From assembly GCF_003025595.1 (NCBI RefSeq), contig NZ_PYMI01000001.1, positions 1,178,001 to 1,242,000 of the forward strand: 64,000 nucleotides of DNA, written 5' to 3'. The notes beneath the pieces were generated by a model. That model saw nothing but the letters and a program-made list of their open reading frames with translations. It was not told the DNA's origin and did not search any database. The stretch comes from Photobacterium ganghwense. Its GTDB lineage: Bacteria > Pseudomonadota > Gammaproteobacteria > Enterobacterales > Vibrionaceae. Every line of letters begins with the position of its first letter. Positions within the stretch are counted from its first letter, which is position 1. Shown here one piece after another: positions 25,651 to 35,473 of this stretch. A program made the translations under genes and the position numbers.

Positions 25651-27769
25651 ACTTCTCATCCTGCTGTACTGACTTGGCTATCATGACGATCATACTACGT
25701 CCCGAGGCCAGAATGGTACGGTGCGGATAACGGGGAGCCTGATTGATCGGGTAAATGTCATCCGGGCTCTGTTTCGCCGTGTTAATCACCACATGCCATT
25801 CGCTGCTGTCGCGATCCGGCAGAGTAAAAGCCAGCGGATCCCAATAAGCATTGCAGACCACATACAGCTCATCCTGGGTGATGGGGTGATACACCGTCAG
25901 CGCCAGAGAATGCGAATGTTCCGACCAGTCCGGTTTATTCGGCTCCACCCCGTGCCAGCGGATGTTGACGTTTTCCACCACAGAGCTGAGAGAGCGGTGC
26001 ATGTTCCAGTCGAGGGTCGGCTCTGCCCGCCGAATTTGCCCCAGCAGCGTCACAAAGCGCAGTAAATCCTGATTTTTGTCGACCAGGCTCCAGTCAAACC
26101 AGCTGATTTCATTATCCTGGCAGTAAGCATTGTTATTGCCCTGCTGGGTGCGGCGCACTTCATCCCCCATATTGAGCATCGGCATCCCGAGCGACAGGTA
26201 GAGCGTGGCCAGCATGTTCTTGCACTGGCGATGGCGCATCGCCTCCACTTCCGGCAGTTCGGTCGGACCTTCGACTCCGTAATTGCTCGACAGGTTATGG
26301 TTGTCGCCATCCTGGTTATTCTCGCCGTTGGCCCAGTTGTGCTTTTCGCTGTAGCTAACCAGATCATTGAGGGTAAAACCGTCGTGGGCACAGATAAAAT
26401 TTACCGAGCGGTGCGGAGAATGCTGCCGTCCGCAGTAAATATCCGGGGAGCCCAGCACTCTTGAGGCAAAACGGCTGACATAACCGTTGTCTCCCCGCCA
26501 GAAGGCACGCACGTCATCGCGGAATTTTCCGTTCCATTCATTCCAGCGATCGCCGATGAACGAGCCCACCTGATACAACCCGGCCGCATCCCAGGCTTCG
26601 GCGATGATTTTGGTGCCGCACAAAATCGGGTCAGAATCGATAGACCAGAGCAGCGGCGGCTCTTTCATTGGCTGGCCGCGACTGTCACGCGCCAGCACTG
26701 ACGCCAGATCAAACCGGAAGCCGTCCACCCGCATTTCCGTCACCCAGAAATGCAGGGCATCAATGATCATTCGCCGAAACACGCTGTGATTGGCATTGCA
26801 GGTGTTGCCACAGCCACTGTAGTTGCGGTACTGGCCGTTCTTTTTATCAACCAGGTAATAGGCACCATTCTGCAGCCCTTTGAAGCAGAACGTCGGCCCG
26901 TGTTCATCGCCTTCCGCGGTGTGGTTAAACACCACATCAAGAATCACTTCAATATCGGCTTTGTGCAGCTCCCTTACCATAGTTTTGAATTCATTGATGG
27001 CACTGAGCGGATCATTGTCCACGCTGTAGCCAGCATGCACCGAGAAGAAATTGATGGGGCTGTACCCCCAGTAATTCGGGTGGCCGTCCGGAGCATCGCT
27101 GACATCAAACTGCTGCACCGGCAGTAACTCTACCGCGGTGACGCCCAGCGCTTTGAGATAAGGGATCTTTTCAATCACGCCGGCAAAGGTGCCGCGTTTG
27201 TCTGCCGCAACGCCGGAGTTCGGGTGTTTGGTGAATCCACCAACGTGCATTTCGTAGATAATGGTCTCGGTCAGCGAATGGCTGGGCACGGGCACGCCCT
27301 GCCAGTCAAAACCGAGCTGATCGACCACCATGCTCTTCATGCAGGCGTCCATATTGCCGCCCGGACCAATTGCCCGCTCGCGGCGGTAGTTGTTACCAAA
27401 GCAAATGGCCTGACTGTAGGGATCAATCAATATCTTGTCTTTATCAAAACGCAGCCCTTTTTCCGGCAACCAGGGGCCATCTACCTGGAACCCGTAAATC
27501 TGGCCGTGACCAATGTTACAGACAAAAATAAACCAGTAATGGCCACGTTTATGCCGCAAGGGATTGAGTTCAAACGTATGGCTCGGGCACGTCGCATCGG
27601 CATCCTCAAACAGATGCAGCAAAACCCGGGTAGCGTCTTTGGAATAAAGGCTGAAATTAACCCCGCTTTCCTGCACGCTGGCCCCCAGCGGGTGCGCTTC
27701 CCCTTGCCTGGTATACACCTCACTCGCCGGTGCGAGTGCCCTTAACTGCGTGTCTGCTGCAATGGCCAT
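25643..27769 (-). CDS. glgX: Glycogen debranching enzyme GlgX
   Basis: 708 aa. An N-terminal CBM48-like domain (GASVQESGVNFSLYSKDATR) is followed by a GH13 barrel: DVVFNHTAEGDEHG, MRVDGFRFDLASVL (catalytic Asp), IIAEAWDAAGLYQ (acid/base Glu), and CAHDGFTLNDLVSYSEKHNW. It hydrolyses alpha-1,6 branches of phosphorylase-limit glycogen. I start at ATG 27769 because GGAGACGGCAC precedes it; an upstream ATG at 27811 has no ribosome site. No other glg genes are nearby, so it is separate from any glycogen operon. It shares its 3' end with the DUF5363-like gene. Confidence 0.93.
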   Translation of the reverse strand: MAIAADTQLRALAPASEVYTRQGEAHPLGASVQESGVNFSLYSKDATRVLLHLFEDADATCPSHTFELNPLRHKRGHYWFIFVCNIGHGQIYGFQVDGPWLPEKGLRFDKDKILIDPYSQAICFGNNYRRERAIGPGGNMDACMKSMVVDQLGFDWQGVPVPSHSLTETIIYEMHVGGFTKHPNSGVAADKRGTFAGVIEKIPYLKALGVTAVELLPVQQFDVSDAPDGHPNYWGYSPINFFSVHAGYSVDNDPLSAINEFKTMVRELHKADIEVILDVVFNHTAEGDEHGPTFCFKGLQNGAYYLVDKKNGQYRNYSGCGNTCNANHSVFRRMIIDALHFWVTEMRVDGFRFDLASVLARDSRGQPMKEPPLLWSIDSDPILCGTKIIAEAWDAAGLYQVGSFIGDRWNEWNGKFRDDVRAFWRGDNGYVSRFASRVLGSPDIYCGRQHSPHRSVNFICAHDGFTLNDLVSYSEKHNWANGENNQDGDNHNLSSNYGVEGPTELPEVEAMRHRQCKNMLATLYLSLGMPMLNMGDEVRRTQQGNNNAYCQDNEISWFDWSLVDKNQDLLRFVTLLGQIRRAEPTLDWNMHRSLSSVVENVNIRWHGVEPNKPDWSEHSHSLALTVYHPITQDELYVVCNAYWDPLAFTLPDRDSSEWHVVINTAKQSPDDIYPINQAPRYPHRTILASGRSMIVMIAKSVQQDEKYD

Positions 27770-27982
27770 GTGCCGTCTCCGTGGTTGTACCGTTCGAATG
27801 GTGTCAGCCATCCATCAAATCATATGCACACAAAAGAATACTAGACACAAATTGATGAAAAAGGGGGACTTTTCACAAAACGGTGGCGTACCCGTGATTG
27901 TGGTACGGAACGGGGATACTGACGCCGCTAACAATGCAGACAATGCAAATAAAATTGAGAAGAAAAGGGGTAAAATAAGCGG

Positions 27983-28015
27983 GCATAAAAAAGGCCGCCA
28001 CAGATGTGACGGCCT
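27983..28015 (-). terminator. Terminator of prfC
   Basis: On the minus strand AGGCCGTCACA pairs with TGTGGCGGCCT (one G-U pair), followed by six T. It sits 41 bp after the prfC stop. Confidence 0.9.
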
Positions 28016-28056
28016 GAAAGTCAGCGTCATCGCCCAAGGGCGCATGACGGCCCCGA

Positions 28057-29637
28057 TCAGTGCTCGCGGGTCGCGCGGAAGTCGACGTCCGGGAAGCGCT
28101 CTTTGGCCAGATTCAGGTTTACCATCGTCGGCGCGATGTAGGTCAGGTTATCGCCGCCGTCCAGTGCCAGGTTAGACTGGTTCTTACGCTTGAATTCTTC
28201 AAACGTCTTGCTGTCACCACACTCTACCCAGCGTGCTGTTGCAACGTTAACGCCTTCGTAGATAGCTTCAACGTTGTATTCCGCTTTCAGGCGAGCAACG
28301 ACCACGTCAAACTGCAGCACACCCACCGCACCCACGATCAGATCGTTGTTTTGCAGCGGACGGAACACCTGTACCGCGCCTTCTTCAGACAGCTGAACCA
28401 GACCTTTCAGCAGTTGCTTCTGCTTCAGAGGATCTTTCAGACGAATACGGCGGAACAGTTCTGGTGCAAAGTTCGGGATACCGGAGAACTTCAGCGACTC
28501 ACCTTGGGTGAAGGTATCACCGATCTGAATCGTACCGTGGTTGTGCAGACCAATGATGTCACCGGCAAAGGCGTTTTCCGCCCGGGCACGGTCACCGGCC
28601 ATGAAGGTTACTGCATCTGAAATGCTCACCTGCTTGCCAATACGCACGTGGTTCATCTTCATGCCCTGAGTGTAAGTCCCAGATACCACACGCATGAAAG
28701 CAATACGGTCACGGTGTTTCGGATCCATGTTTGCCTGGATCTTAAACACAAAGCCGGAGAATTTTTCTTCGGTGGCAGACACTTCACGCTCGTTCGCCTG
28801 ACGTGGCAGCGGCGCAGGTGCCCACTTCGTCAGTCCGTCCAGCATGTGGTCAACACCAAAGTTACCCAGAGCCGTACCGAAGAACACTGGCGTCAGTTCG
28901 CCTTTCAGGAACATTTCCTGATCGAACTCGTGGGACGCACCCAGTACCAGTTCCAGCTCCTCACGCAGCTGTTCAGCCAGTTCAGTACCAACAGCGTCAT
29001 CCAGTTCAGGATTGTCCAGACCTTTGACGATGCGTACTTCCTGAATGGTGTGGCCCTGACCGGTCGCGTACAGGATCGTCTCATCACGGTGGATGTGGTA
29101 CACCCCTTTGAACTCTTTACCACAGCCAATCGGCCATGATACCGGCGCACACGCAATGTTCAGCTCGCTTTCCACTTCATCCAGCAGCTCCATCGGGTCG
29201 CGGATGTCACGGTCCAGTTTGTTCATGAAAGTGATGATCGGCGTATCACGCAGACGGGTTACTTCCATCAGCTTGCGGGTACGATCCTCAACACCTTTCG
29301 CTGCGTCGATTACCATCAGACAGGAGTCAACAGCAGTCAGGGTACGGTAGGTATCTTCCGAGAAGTCTTCGTGTCCCGGGGTATCCAGCAGGTTCACCAG
29401 ACAGTCGTTGTACGGGAACTGCATGACCGAGGTGGTTACCGAGATCCCACGCTCTTTTTCCATTTCCATCCAGTCGGATTTAGCGTGCTGGTTTGAGCCT
29501 CGGCCCTTAACCGTACCGGCTTTCTGAATCGCGTTTCCGAACAACAGTACTTTTTCAGTGATGGTGGTTTTACCCGCATCCGGGTGAGAAATGATCGCAA
29601 ACGTACGGCGTTTGCCCACTTCAGTAAGAAAAGACAT
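28057..29637 (-). CDS. prfC: Peptide chain release factor 3 (RF3)
   Basis: 526 aa. [20 protein letters not shown] leads into G1 [12 protein letters not shown]; switch and G3 regions include [20 protein letters not shown] and [16 protein letters not shown]4 is NKLDRD. This is the RF3 GTPase, which removes RF1 or RF2 from the ribosome after peptide release. The frame continues 15 codons upstream, but the family start and an AGGA 11 nt upstream place the ATG at 29637. In E. coli yjjG lies between rimI and prfC; here it is absent. Confidence 0.97.
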   Translation of the reverse strand: MSFLTEVGKRRTFAIISHPDAGKTTITEKVLLFGNAIQKAGTVKGRGSNQHAKSDWMEMEKERGISVTTSVMQFPYNDCLVNLLDTPGHEDFSEDTYRTLTAVDSCLMVIDAAKGVEDRTRKLMEVTRLRDTPIITFMNKLDRDIRDPMELLDEVESELNIACAPVSWPIGCGKEFKGVYHIHRDETILYATGQGHTIQEVRIVKGLDNPELDDAVGTELAEQLREELELVLGASHEFDQEMFLKGELTPVFFGTALGNFGVDHMLDGLTKWAPAPLPRQANEREVSATEEKFSGFVFKIQANMDPKHRDRIAFMRVVSGTYTQGMKMNHVRIGKQVSISDAVTFMAGDRARAENAFAGDIIGLHNHGTIQIGDTFTQGESLKFSGIPNFAPELFRRIRLKDPLKQKQLLKGLVQLSEEGAVQVFRPLQNNDLIVGAVGVLQFDVVVARLKAEYNVEAIYEGVNVATARWVECGDSKTFEEFKRKNQSNLALDGGDNLTYIAPTMVNLNLAKERFPDVDFRATREH

Positions 29638-29908
29638 AGCGTTGATAATCCTGTGAGAGATTTCAAAATCGAATGGCAGCATGCCGTCACCGGGCGCTTG
29701 CTACCGAGCTCCATATAGCGTGCCTGATCAAGCCTGTGACCAGACGCCGTCCTCTGCCTGCGCAGATATGAGGATGGGTTGTACAACAATCAGTTACATT
29801 GTTTTTCCTCTGCGGTGCCGCGTGACGGATAATGTATGGGAGCGATAAGAATGGCGGAATTATACGCAAACTCCGCCCAAAGCAACAGCGTTAACGCGCA
29901 ACTATTGA

Positions 29909-30367
29909 TTAACCGGCTGACAGCATAAGTGGGTACGTCATGATCAACGCATCCTCTCGCCCGTTCTCGGCCGGGTAATAGCCTTCACGGCGGTTAATCT
30001 CGTTAAACCCGAGGGCTTCGTAGAGCTGAAATGCACGGGTATTGCTGGCGCGCACTTCCAGCCAGATTTCCTCCGCATCGCGGGAGGCCATCTCGTCGAT
30101 AAACCCCTCCAGCAGCTGTTTACCGTAGCCCTTGCCCTGACACGCCGGATCCACGGCAATGTTCAGCAGGGTCGCTTCTCCGGCCACCAGCTGACCGAAA
30201 CAATAACCGGCCACTTTGCCGTTCAGCTCCAGTGCCAGGTTCACCGCAATTCTATTGGGTTCTTTGCGGATCAGGGATTCCGCCCAGGGAAAGGCGTGAG
30301 CCGCCTGTTCGATACGCCATACGTCATCAAGATGATGTGGCGCCAGAGGTACAATCTTAAGTGTCAT
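29909..30367 (-). CDS. rimI: Ribosomal protein bS18-alanine N-acetyltransferase RimI
   Basis: 152 aa, a single GNAT domain. LLNIAVDPACQGKGYGKQLL is the acetyl-CoA loop, and EIWLEVRASNTRAFQLYEAL with GFNEINRREGYYP is typical of RimI. It acetylates the N-terminal alanine of ribosomal protein S18. Its start overlaps the end of holD by 11 bp (ATGACACTTAA), the conserved holD–rimI arrangement, which implies co-translation. Confidence 0.94.
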   Translation of the reverse strand: MTLKIVPLAPHHLDDVWRIEQAAHAFPWAESLIRKEPNRIAVNLALELNGKVAGYCFGQLVAGEATLLNIAVDPACQGKGYGKQLLEGFIDEMASRDAEEIWLEVRASNTRAFQLYEALGFNEINRREGYYPAENGREDALIMTYPLMLSAG

Positions 30368-30758
30368 ATGAACAAATTTGTTGCCAGAGGGCCTTTTTCG
30401 CGGCCGGGTTGGTATGCATCTGTTTCAGTGATATCGAGGTGAGTAACTGACACCCGGCCGGATGGGCTGTTTCACAGCCTGCCACCCAGCACCAGGTGAG
30501 GTGGTGTTCGCGCACCAGTTCAACCGCCGCCGACGGCAAGGCCATTGCCTGCTCCGGGGACAGTTTCATGCTGCTGAGGATACGGCCGAACAACCAGCGA
30601 TCGTGTTCATCCAGCTCGTCATCGCACACAAACAACAGCTGGCAGGAAGCCGGAAGATCAATCGCCGAACGCTCCCAGCCCGGAAAAAAGTCCGGTTTTC
30701 TGACCTGCCAGTAGGTCAGCCCCATTTCTTTCATCAGCTGTAAATCACGTTGTTTCAT
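30357..30758 (-). CDS. holD: DNA polymerase III psi subunit HolD
   Basis: 133 aa. It begins MKQRDLQLMKEMGLTYWQVR, the N-terminal peptide that binds the chi subunit, and includes LLFVCDDELDEHDRWLFGRI. Psi joins chi (and so SSB) to the clamp loader. Psi is poorly conserved, but size, N-terminus and overlap with rimI make the call secure. Confidence 0.9.
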   Translation of the reverse strand: MKQRDLQLMKEMGLTYWQVRKPDFFPGWERSAIDLPASCQLLFVCDDELDEHDRWLFGRILSSMKLSPEQAMALPSAAVELVREHHLTWCWVAGCETAHPAGCQLLTSISLKQMHTNPAAKKALWQQICSYDT

Positions 30759-30831
30759 CCACTCACCTCGATGATGCTCACTTCCGGCGGGGATACTACC
30801 AGATCCTGCAGCCCAGACGGCAGGAAAATGG

Positions 30832-30859
30832 CAAAAAAAATACCACCCGCAGGTGGTAT
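30832..30859 (-). terminator. Terminator of the ubiT–GNAT operon
   Basis: An 8-bp stem (ATACCACC / GGTGGTAT) with a 4-nt loop is followed on the minus strand by eight T. It separates the GNAT gene from holD–rimI. Confidence 0.9.
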
Positions 30860-30931
30860 CTTCCGCTTCCCAGCCATGCCCGGCCTACTGGCCATGGCTG
30901 CCGGTATACGGCCGCGACAGCAGCGCATCCG

Positions 30932-31435
30932 TTACAGGGCCGAAAATTCTTCGCAGTAGGCAATGGTGCCCTGCCGCCCGGCTAAGGTGCCCGGGATCAG
31001 TTCCAACACCATAAAGGCTTCTTCCGGAACCGGCCACTGGCATTGCAGGCCATGGTTGACGGCCGGTTCAAAACCGGCCTTCGGGTAATACTCGCTGTGA
31101 CCAAGCACCACGACCACCGGGTAACCCAGCTCGGCCAGTGTCTGCTTGGCTTCTTCCATCATCGCCTGTCCGATACCCTGGCCCTGGTAAGCCGGACTGA
31201 CCGCCATCGGTGCCAGCCCCTGCCAGTTGTCATCCTGCCCGTCGAGGGTCACCGGACTGAAAAAGGCATAACCGATCACTTCACCGTCATCATTGCAAGC
31301 CACCAGTGCCAGTGTTCGGTTACCGTTTTCCCGTAACCGCTGCACCAGATTGGCTTCTGCTTCAGTGTCAAACACTGACTTGAGTAACGCTTCAATCGGC
31401 AGGATATCTGCCGGCGACTCGGATCTAATGAGCAT
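30932..31435 (-). CDS. yhbS: GNAT family N-acetyltransferase, YhbS type
   Basis: 167 aa. LAPMAVSPAYQGQGIGQAMM is the acetyl-CoA binding loop, with VVVLGHSEYYPKAGFEPAVN and the C-terminal FMVLELIPGTLAG typical of the YhbS group. The substrate is not established. Its start overlaps the ubiT stop by 11 bp (ATGCTCATTAG), so it is translationally coupled to ubiT. E. coli yhbS is also next to yhbT (ubiT). Confidence 0.87.
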   Translation of the reverse strand: MLIRSESPADILPIEALLKSVFDTEAEANLVQRLRENGNRTLALVACNDDGEVIGYAFFSPVTLDGQDDNWQGLAPMAVSPAYQGQGIGQAMMEEAKQTLAELGYPVVVVLGHSEYYPKAGFEPAVNHGLQCQWPVPEEAFMVLELIPGTLAGRQGTIAYCEEFSAL

Positions 31436-31946
31436 TCATAACCTCTTTATGCGCAATCGGCTCCGCCATCCCTTTGTGGATGAAATCGGCTGACTGCTGC
31501 AAAACAAATTGCACCGGTGCAGGGAGTGAATCCAGGTCGATACTGTCCATCAGGTTTTTCACTTCCAGCCCCAGCTCGGTGTCCCCTTCAATACGAAGAC
31601 GGCGCTGGAAGAACAGTGTATCAGGATCTTCTTTGCGCGCAGCAATTAAAACCAGATCATTGCATTCGCCACTAAAGCTGACGTCTTCCTGCTCGACCTT
31701 ATCGGCCACCACCAGCTGCTCATCACGGTAGCTGATATACCAGCATAACCCCAGATCGCGGACTTCCACTTTCAGCCAGCGATCTTCGAGAAAGTCAAAA
31801 TCACCGTCTTCCAGGGCTTCCCGGAACACCATACCCAGCCCTTCCAGCATCACCTTTTTCTGCAGGGCAAACGGTGTCAGTTTCGCGGGAATACGCAATA
31901 ACGCCGGTCCGCGTCGGACCAGCTGTTTTCTCAGCTCGGTAATCAC
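31425..31946 (-). CDS. ubiT: Ubiquinone biosynthesis accessory factor UbiT
   Basis: 173 aa, SCP2 lipid-binding domain in residues ~35-140 (VRDLGLCWYISYRDEQLVVA, later RRLRIEGDTELGLEVKNLMD). UbiT binds isoprenoid quinone intermediates and is needed with UbiU and UbiV for oxygen-independent ubiquinone synthesis. In E. coli ubiT is divergent from ubiUV; here a broken PAS-GGDEF-EAL gene lies between them on the plus strand, as rocS does in V. cholerae. Confidence 0.93.
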   Translation of the reverse strand: MITELRKQLVRRGPALLRIPAKLTPFALQKKVMLEGLGMVFREALEDGDFDFLEDRWLKVEVRDLGLCWYISYRDEQLVVADKVEQEDVSFSGECNDLVLIAARKEDPDTLFFQRRLRIEGDTELGLEVKNLMDSIDLDSLPAPVQFVLQQSADFIHKGMAEPIAHKEVMNAH

Positions 31947-32137
31947 TGTTTATTTTTCCTGTCTGGGTCTTGTTATAGAAGGATTGTATGGCAAGTCCCG
32001 AGACCGATTTCATGCCTTGAGTCAAAAAAAGCGCCTTTGACCGCGTAAAGTTTGGTATTGAGCCCTACTGGCCTATATAGTAACGAGAAAACTACCTGTC
32101 GCCCCGCCGAACTGGATGGCAGCCATACACGGATAAC

Positions 32138-34169
32138 ATGTTAACTATCATGCCGACAGAGCAACTTAAGTACTGGTTTCCCCTGTTGACCGATAACAGC
32201 CCGTTTCTGGTGGCTGTGCTGGACCCCCATCATCACTATCTGATCGTCAATAACCGCTACAGCGAAATCAGTGGCATGACGCCGGATGCATTGATTGGCC
32301 GCAATGATATCGACACGCTGGGGCCGGCTTTCTATCAGGCCATCCGCCCCTATTACGAGCGGGCTTTTCAGGGCGAGAGCCTGGAAAGTGAGGTCGTTCT
32401 GAACGACAACCAGCATGACACCAGCATGCAGTTCAGCCTGCGGCCGCTGTCTCATCAGCCGGATGGCCGTGTTGCGGCGGTGGTCATGCACTGTCTGGAC
32501 ACCTCTGAGCGCCAGATCCTGGCTCAGTCCATTCAGGAGCTGGAACAGCATGTACAGGCACTGAATGCCCTGATCGATGACGGCAGCCTGATCGTGGTCA
32601 ATAACATGGTGGTCTCCGCCAACCCGCAGGCAGCCATGCTGCTCGGTTTTGAGTTTCCGCAGGATATTCAGAACACCGAACTCGGCAAATTGCTGGTGGA
32701 CGGCAACAACCAGCCGCTGCAATTCCCACAGCTGGCATCACTGGGCAAAGGCGAAACCCTGAACTGCCAGACCAGCCGCCGCTGTCCGGTACAACGGGCC
32801 GTGCGACTGGCCGCCAGACCGATCAGCCAACTTGGTTCTCCGGCCCAGCTGGTATTGCTGCAGGACAACAGCCGACCGGCTTCCCGCCAGGACAAGTTGG
32901 ATCACCTTTTGTTCACCAACCCGCTGACCGGGCTGTTCAGCCGCCACGGCTTCAGTCGCCGTCTCGATCAGCTGTTGCATCAGGAAACCCCGCTCTGCCT
33001 GCTGTATCTGGATGTCGATAACTTCAAGAACATCAATGATTCACTCGGTCACCATATCGGGGATCAGGTGCTGCAGGAAATTGCCGGACGGCTGCGCCGC
33101 CAACTGCCGGAGGAAGCCATTATCGGCCACCTCAGCGGCGATGAATTTGCCATCCTGCTGCCCAATCCGGAGCACAGCCGAACCGGTGATCAGCATGATC
33201 AACCAACCGTTCAACCTGCACCACTTTCGCAAGCACCTCGCCTGCTCAATCGGACTGATCAGTGCCCCCGATGACGGAACGGATGCCCGCCTGCTGCTGC
33301 AAAATGCCGAAACCGCGATGTATGAAGCGAAAAACCGCGGGCGGAACCGGATGGTGAAGTTCAGCCATGAGATGAACAAAGAAGCGCGCATGCTGTTGTG
33401 GCTGGAGATTGAACTGCAAAAGGCACTGCAAAACAATGGCCTGGAAGTATGGTATCAACCCAAGGTCAATGCCCGCGATTTTGCGATCTGCGGCGCGGAA
33501 GCTCTGGTACGCTGGAAACATCCGGTCGAAGGTTACATCAGCCCCGGCCAGTTTATTCCGGTCGCTGAGCGCTCCGGGCTGATTGAACAACTGGGACAAA
33601 CCGTGATTCGGGAAGTGTTTACCACGGTAAAACGCTGGAAAGATCAGGGGTTGCTCGCAGGAAAGGTGGCCATCAATCTGTCGCCACAGCAGTTCGGTAA
33701 CCCGAACCTGATCCAAATTGTGGATCAGCTGCGCCGGGATACTCGGGTCAATCCGGCTGACATCACTTTCGAGTTGACGGAAAGCGCGGTTATGAGTGAT
33801 GGCGAGCACGCCATTCAGATGCTTAATGCAATTAAGCAGCTGGGCTTTGCCCTGTCGATTGATGACTTCGGCACCGGTTATTCCTCGCTCTCGTATCTCG
33901 CCCGTTTCCCGCTTGATGAGCTGAAAATCGACCGGGCCTTTATTCAGGATATCGACACCATTCCCAAGCAGCTGACCCTGATCGAAAACATCATCAATCT
34001 GGGCAAAGCACTGAACATGAGTGTCGTCGCAGAGGGGATTGAAACCCGCCAGCAGGCAACTCTGCTGTCGAACCTCAACTGTGACTCAATTCAGGGCTTC
34101 CATTTCTACAAGCCCCTGCCCAAAAACGAGCTGGAGGCGATCCTGCACAAACATGCCCGGGTAAGCTGA
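32138..34169 (+). pseudogene. rocS: RocS-like PAS–GGDEF–EAL protein, frameshifted
   Basis: Two frames together encode one c-di-GMP enzyme. Frame A (from 32138) has an N-terminal PAS domain (FLVAVLDPHHHYLIVNNRYS), a second sensory segment, and most of a GGDEF domain with DVDNFKNINDSLGHHIGDQV and HLSGDEFAILLPNPEHS. It then runs out of register to a stop at 33274. Frame B picks up near 33185 (ISMINQPFNLHHFRKHLACS) and carries the end of GGDEF and an EAL domain with its key motifs: GAEALVRWKHP, INLSPQQF, ELTESAVM, IDDFGTGYSSLSYL, LKIDRAF, VVAEGIET, QGFHFYKPL. By my alignment, about 4-5 codons are also missing at the junction, consistent with a deletion of about 14 nt. Position between ubiT and ubiU matches V. 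cholerae rocS. The EAL part might still be made from ATG 33195. Confidence 0.82.
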
Positions 34170-34290
34170 CCTTTTTTATCAGGTACCTTCACCCACAGCG
34201 CTTGCATGCGTTATCCAGCACGGCCACCGGGGGGGATGGCGCATGTGAGTTGTCCGTCCCCCGATTCTGAAACGGGAAACACCGAAGCCT

Positions 34291-34328
34291 CAGTTGCCAG
34301 TTGCCAGTTGCCAGTTGCCAGTTGCCAG
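34291..34328. repeat. Heptanucleotide tandem repeat
   Basis: Five perfect copies of CAGTTGC plus CAG, between the broken rocS-like gene and ubiU, about 125 bp upstream of the ubiU start. The unit length is not a multiple of three, and perfect copies suggest recent slippage. The rest of 34170-34453 shows no gene. Confidence 0.9.
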
Positions 34329-34453
34329 CGCATAAAATTATCCCCCCGGCGGCCTAAACTCAACAAAACCTGCCTGATATCAATACACCCCGTCCCTTCG
34401 CCCCCTACTATTTGCCCACTATTTTTCATCCAACACTGGTCGATAAAAAGATT

Positions 34454-35461
34454 ATGGAGCTACTTTGCCCCGCCGGTAACCTGCCGGCGCTGAAAACAGC
34501 CATAGATAACGGTGCCGACGCGGTGTATATCGGTTTTAAAGACGATACCAATGCCCGCCATTTTGCCGGCCTGAACTTTACCGGACGCAAACTGGACAAA
34601 GCCGTCGAGTACGTACGTGATCACCAGCGAAAACTGCATGTTGCCCTCAATACTTTCGCCCATCCAGACGGTTTCGAGCGCTGGCGGCGCGCAGTCGATA
34701 CGGCTGCCAGTTTGGGCGTCGATGCGCTGATCGTGGCCGATATCGCGGTACTGGAATATGCCGCCCGCACCTACCCGGATCTGGAGCTGCACCTTTCGGT
34801 ACAGGCTTCCGCCACCAACAGTGCAGCCATTGAGTTTTACCAGCAGAATTTTAACGTTAAACGCGTGGTACTGCCGCGCGTGCTGTCCATCCATCAGGTC
34901 AAACAACTGGCCCGTACCACCTCGGTGGAACTGGAAGTGTTCGCGTTCGGCAGCCTGTGCATCATGTCTGAGGGGCGCTGCTACCTGTCTTCCTACATGA
35001 CCGGTGAATCCCCCAACACGGTTGGTGCCTGCTCTCCGGCAAAATACGTCCGCTGGCAGGAAACCGAGCAGGGGCTCGATTCCCGTTTGAATGAAGTGCT
35101 GATTGATCGTTACCGTGCCGGTGAAAATGCCGGTTACCCGACCCTGTGCAAAGGCCGCTTTGATGTCAGCCTAGAGGGTGAGTCTCGCCGTTACCATGCG
35201 CTGGAAGAGCCCACCAGCCTGAATACACTGGCGATCCTGCCCGAGCTGTTCAAAGCCAATATTGCGTCGGTCAAAATCGAGGGCCGCCAGCGCAGCCCGG
35301 CTTATGTGGAGCAGGTCACCCGAACCTGGCGCGCAGCCATTGACCGCTACCAGGCGTCACCAGACACCTATCAGGTTGACCCGGCCTGGGATGCCTGCCT
35401 TGGCAATGTGTCCGAGGGCCGACAAACCACCCTCGGTGCCTACCACCGGAAATGGCAATAA
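34454..35461 (+). CDS. ubiU: Ubiquinone biosynthesis protein UbiU (U32 family)
   Basis: 335 aa. It begins MELLCPAGNLPALKTAIDNG; four cysteines that would hold a 4Fe-4S cluster are visible in FGSLCIMSEGRC, NTVGACSPAK and YPTLCKGRFD. UbiU and UbiV form a complex that hydroxylates ubiquinone precursors without oxygen, using prephenate as donor. The frame continues 14 codons upstream, but the family starts at this ATG. No strong ribosome site is visible. ubiV follows after 12 bp. Confidence 0.95.
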   Translation: MELLCPAGNLPALKTAIDNGADAVYIGFKDDTNARHFAGLNFTGRKLDKAVEYVRDHQRKLHVALNTFAHPDGFERWRRAVDTAASLGVDALIVADIAVLEYAARTYPDLELHLSVQASATNSAAIEFYQQNFNVKRVVLPRVLSIHQVKQLARTTSVELEVFAFGSLCIMSEGRCYLSSYMTGESPNTVGACSPAKYVRWQETEQGLDSRLNEVLIDRYRAGENAGYPTLCKGRFDVSLEGESRRYHALEEPTSLNTLAILPELFKANIASVKIEGRQRSPAYVEQVTRTWRAAIDRYQASPDTYQVDPAWDACLGNVSEGRQTTLGAYHRKWQ

Positions 35462-35473
35462 CAGGAGTCCACG

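Noticed and set aside
33012..33190. Use of ATG 33012 as the start of a separate EAL protein
   Set aside because: The first ~58 codons of that frame are out of register with the GGDEF coding sequence and meaningless; a start near 33195 is the only sensible one if the EAL part is made alone.
34291..34328. CRISPR-like array
   Set aside because: The units are 7 bp and directly adjacent with no spacers; this is a simple tandem repeat, and no other repeat-spacer pattern was seen in the window.
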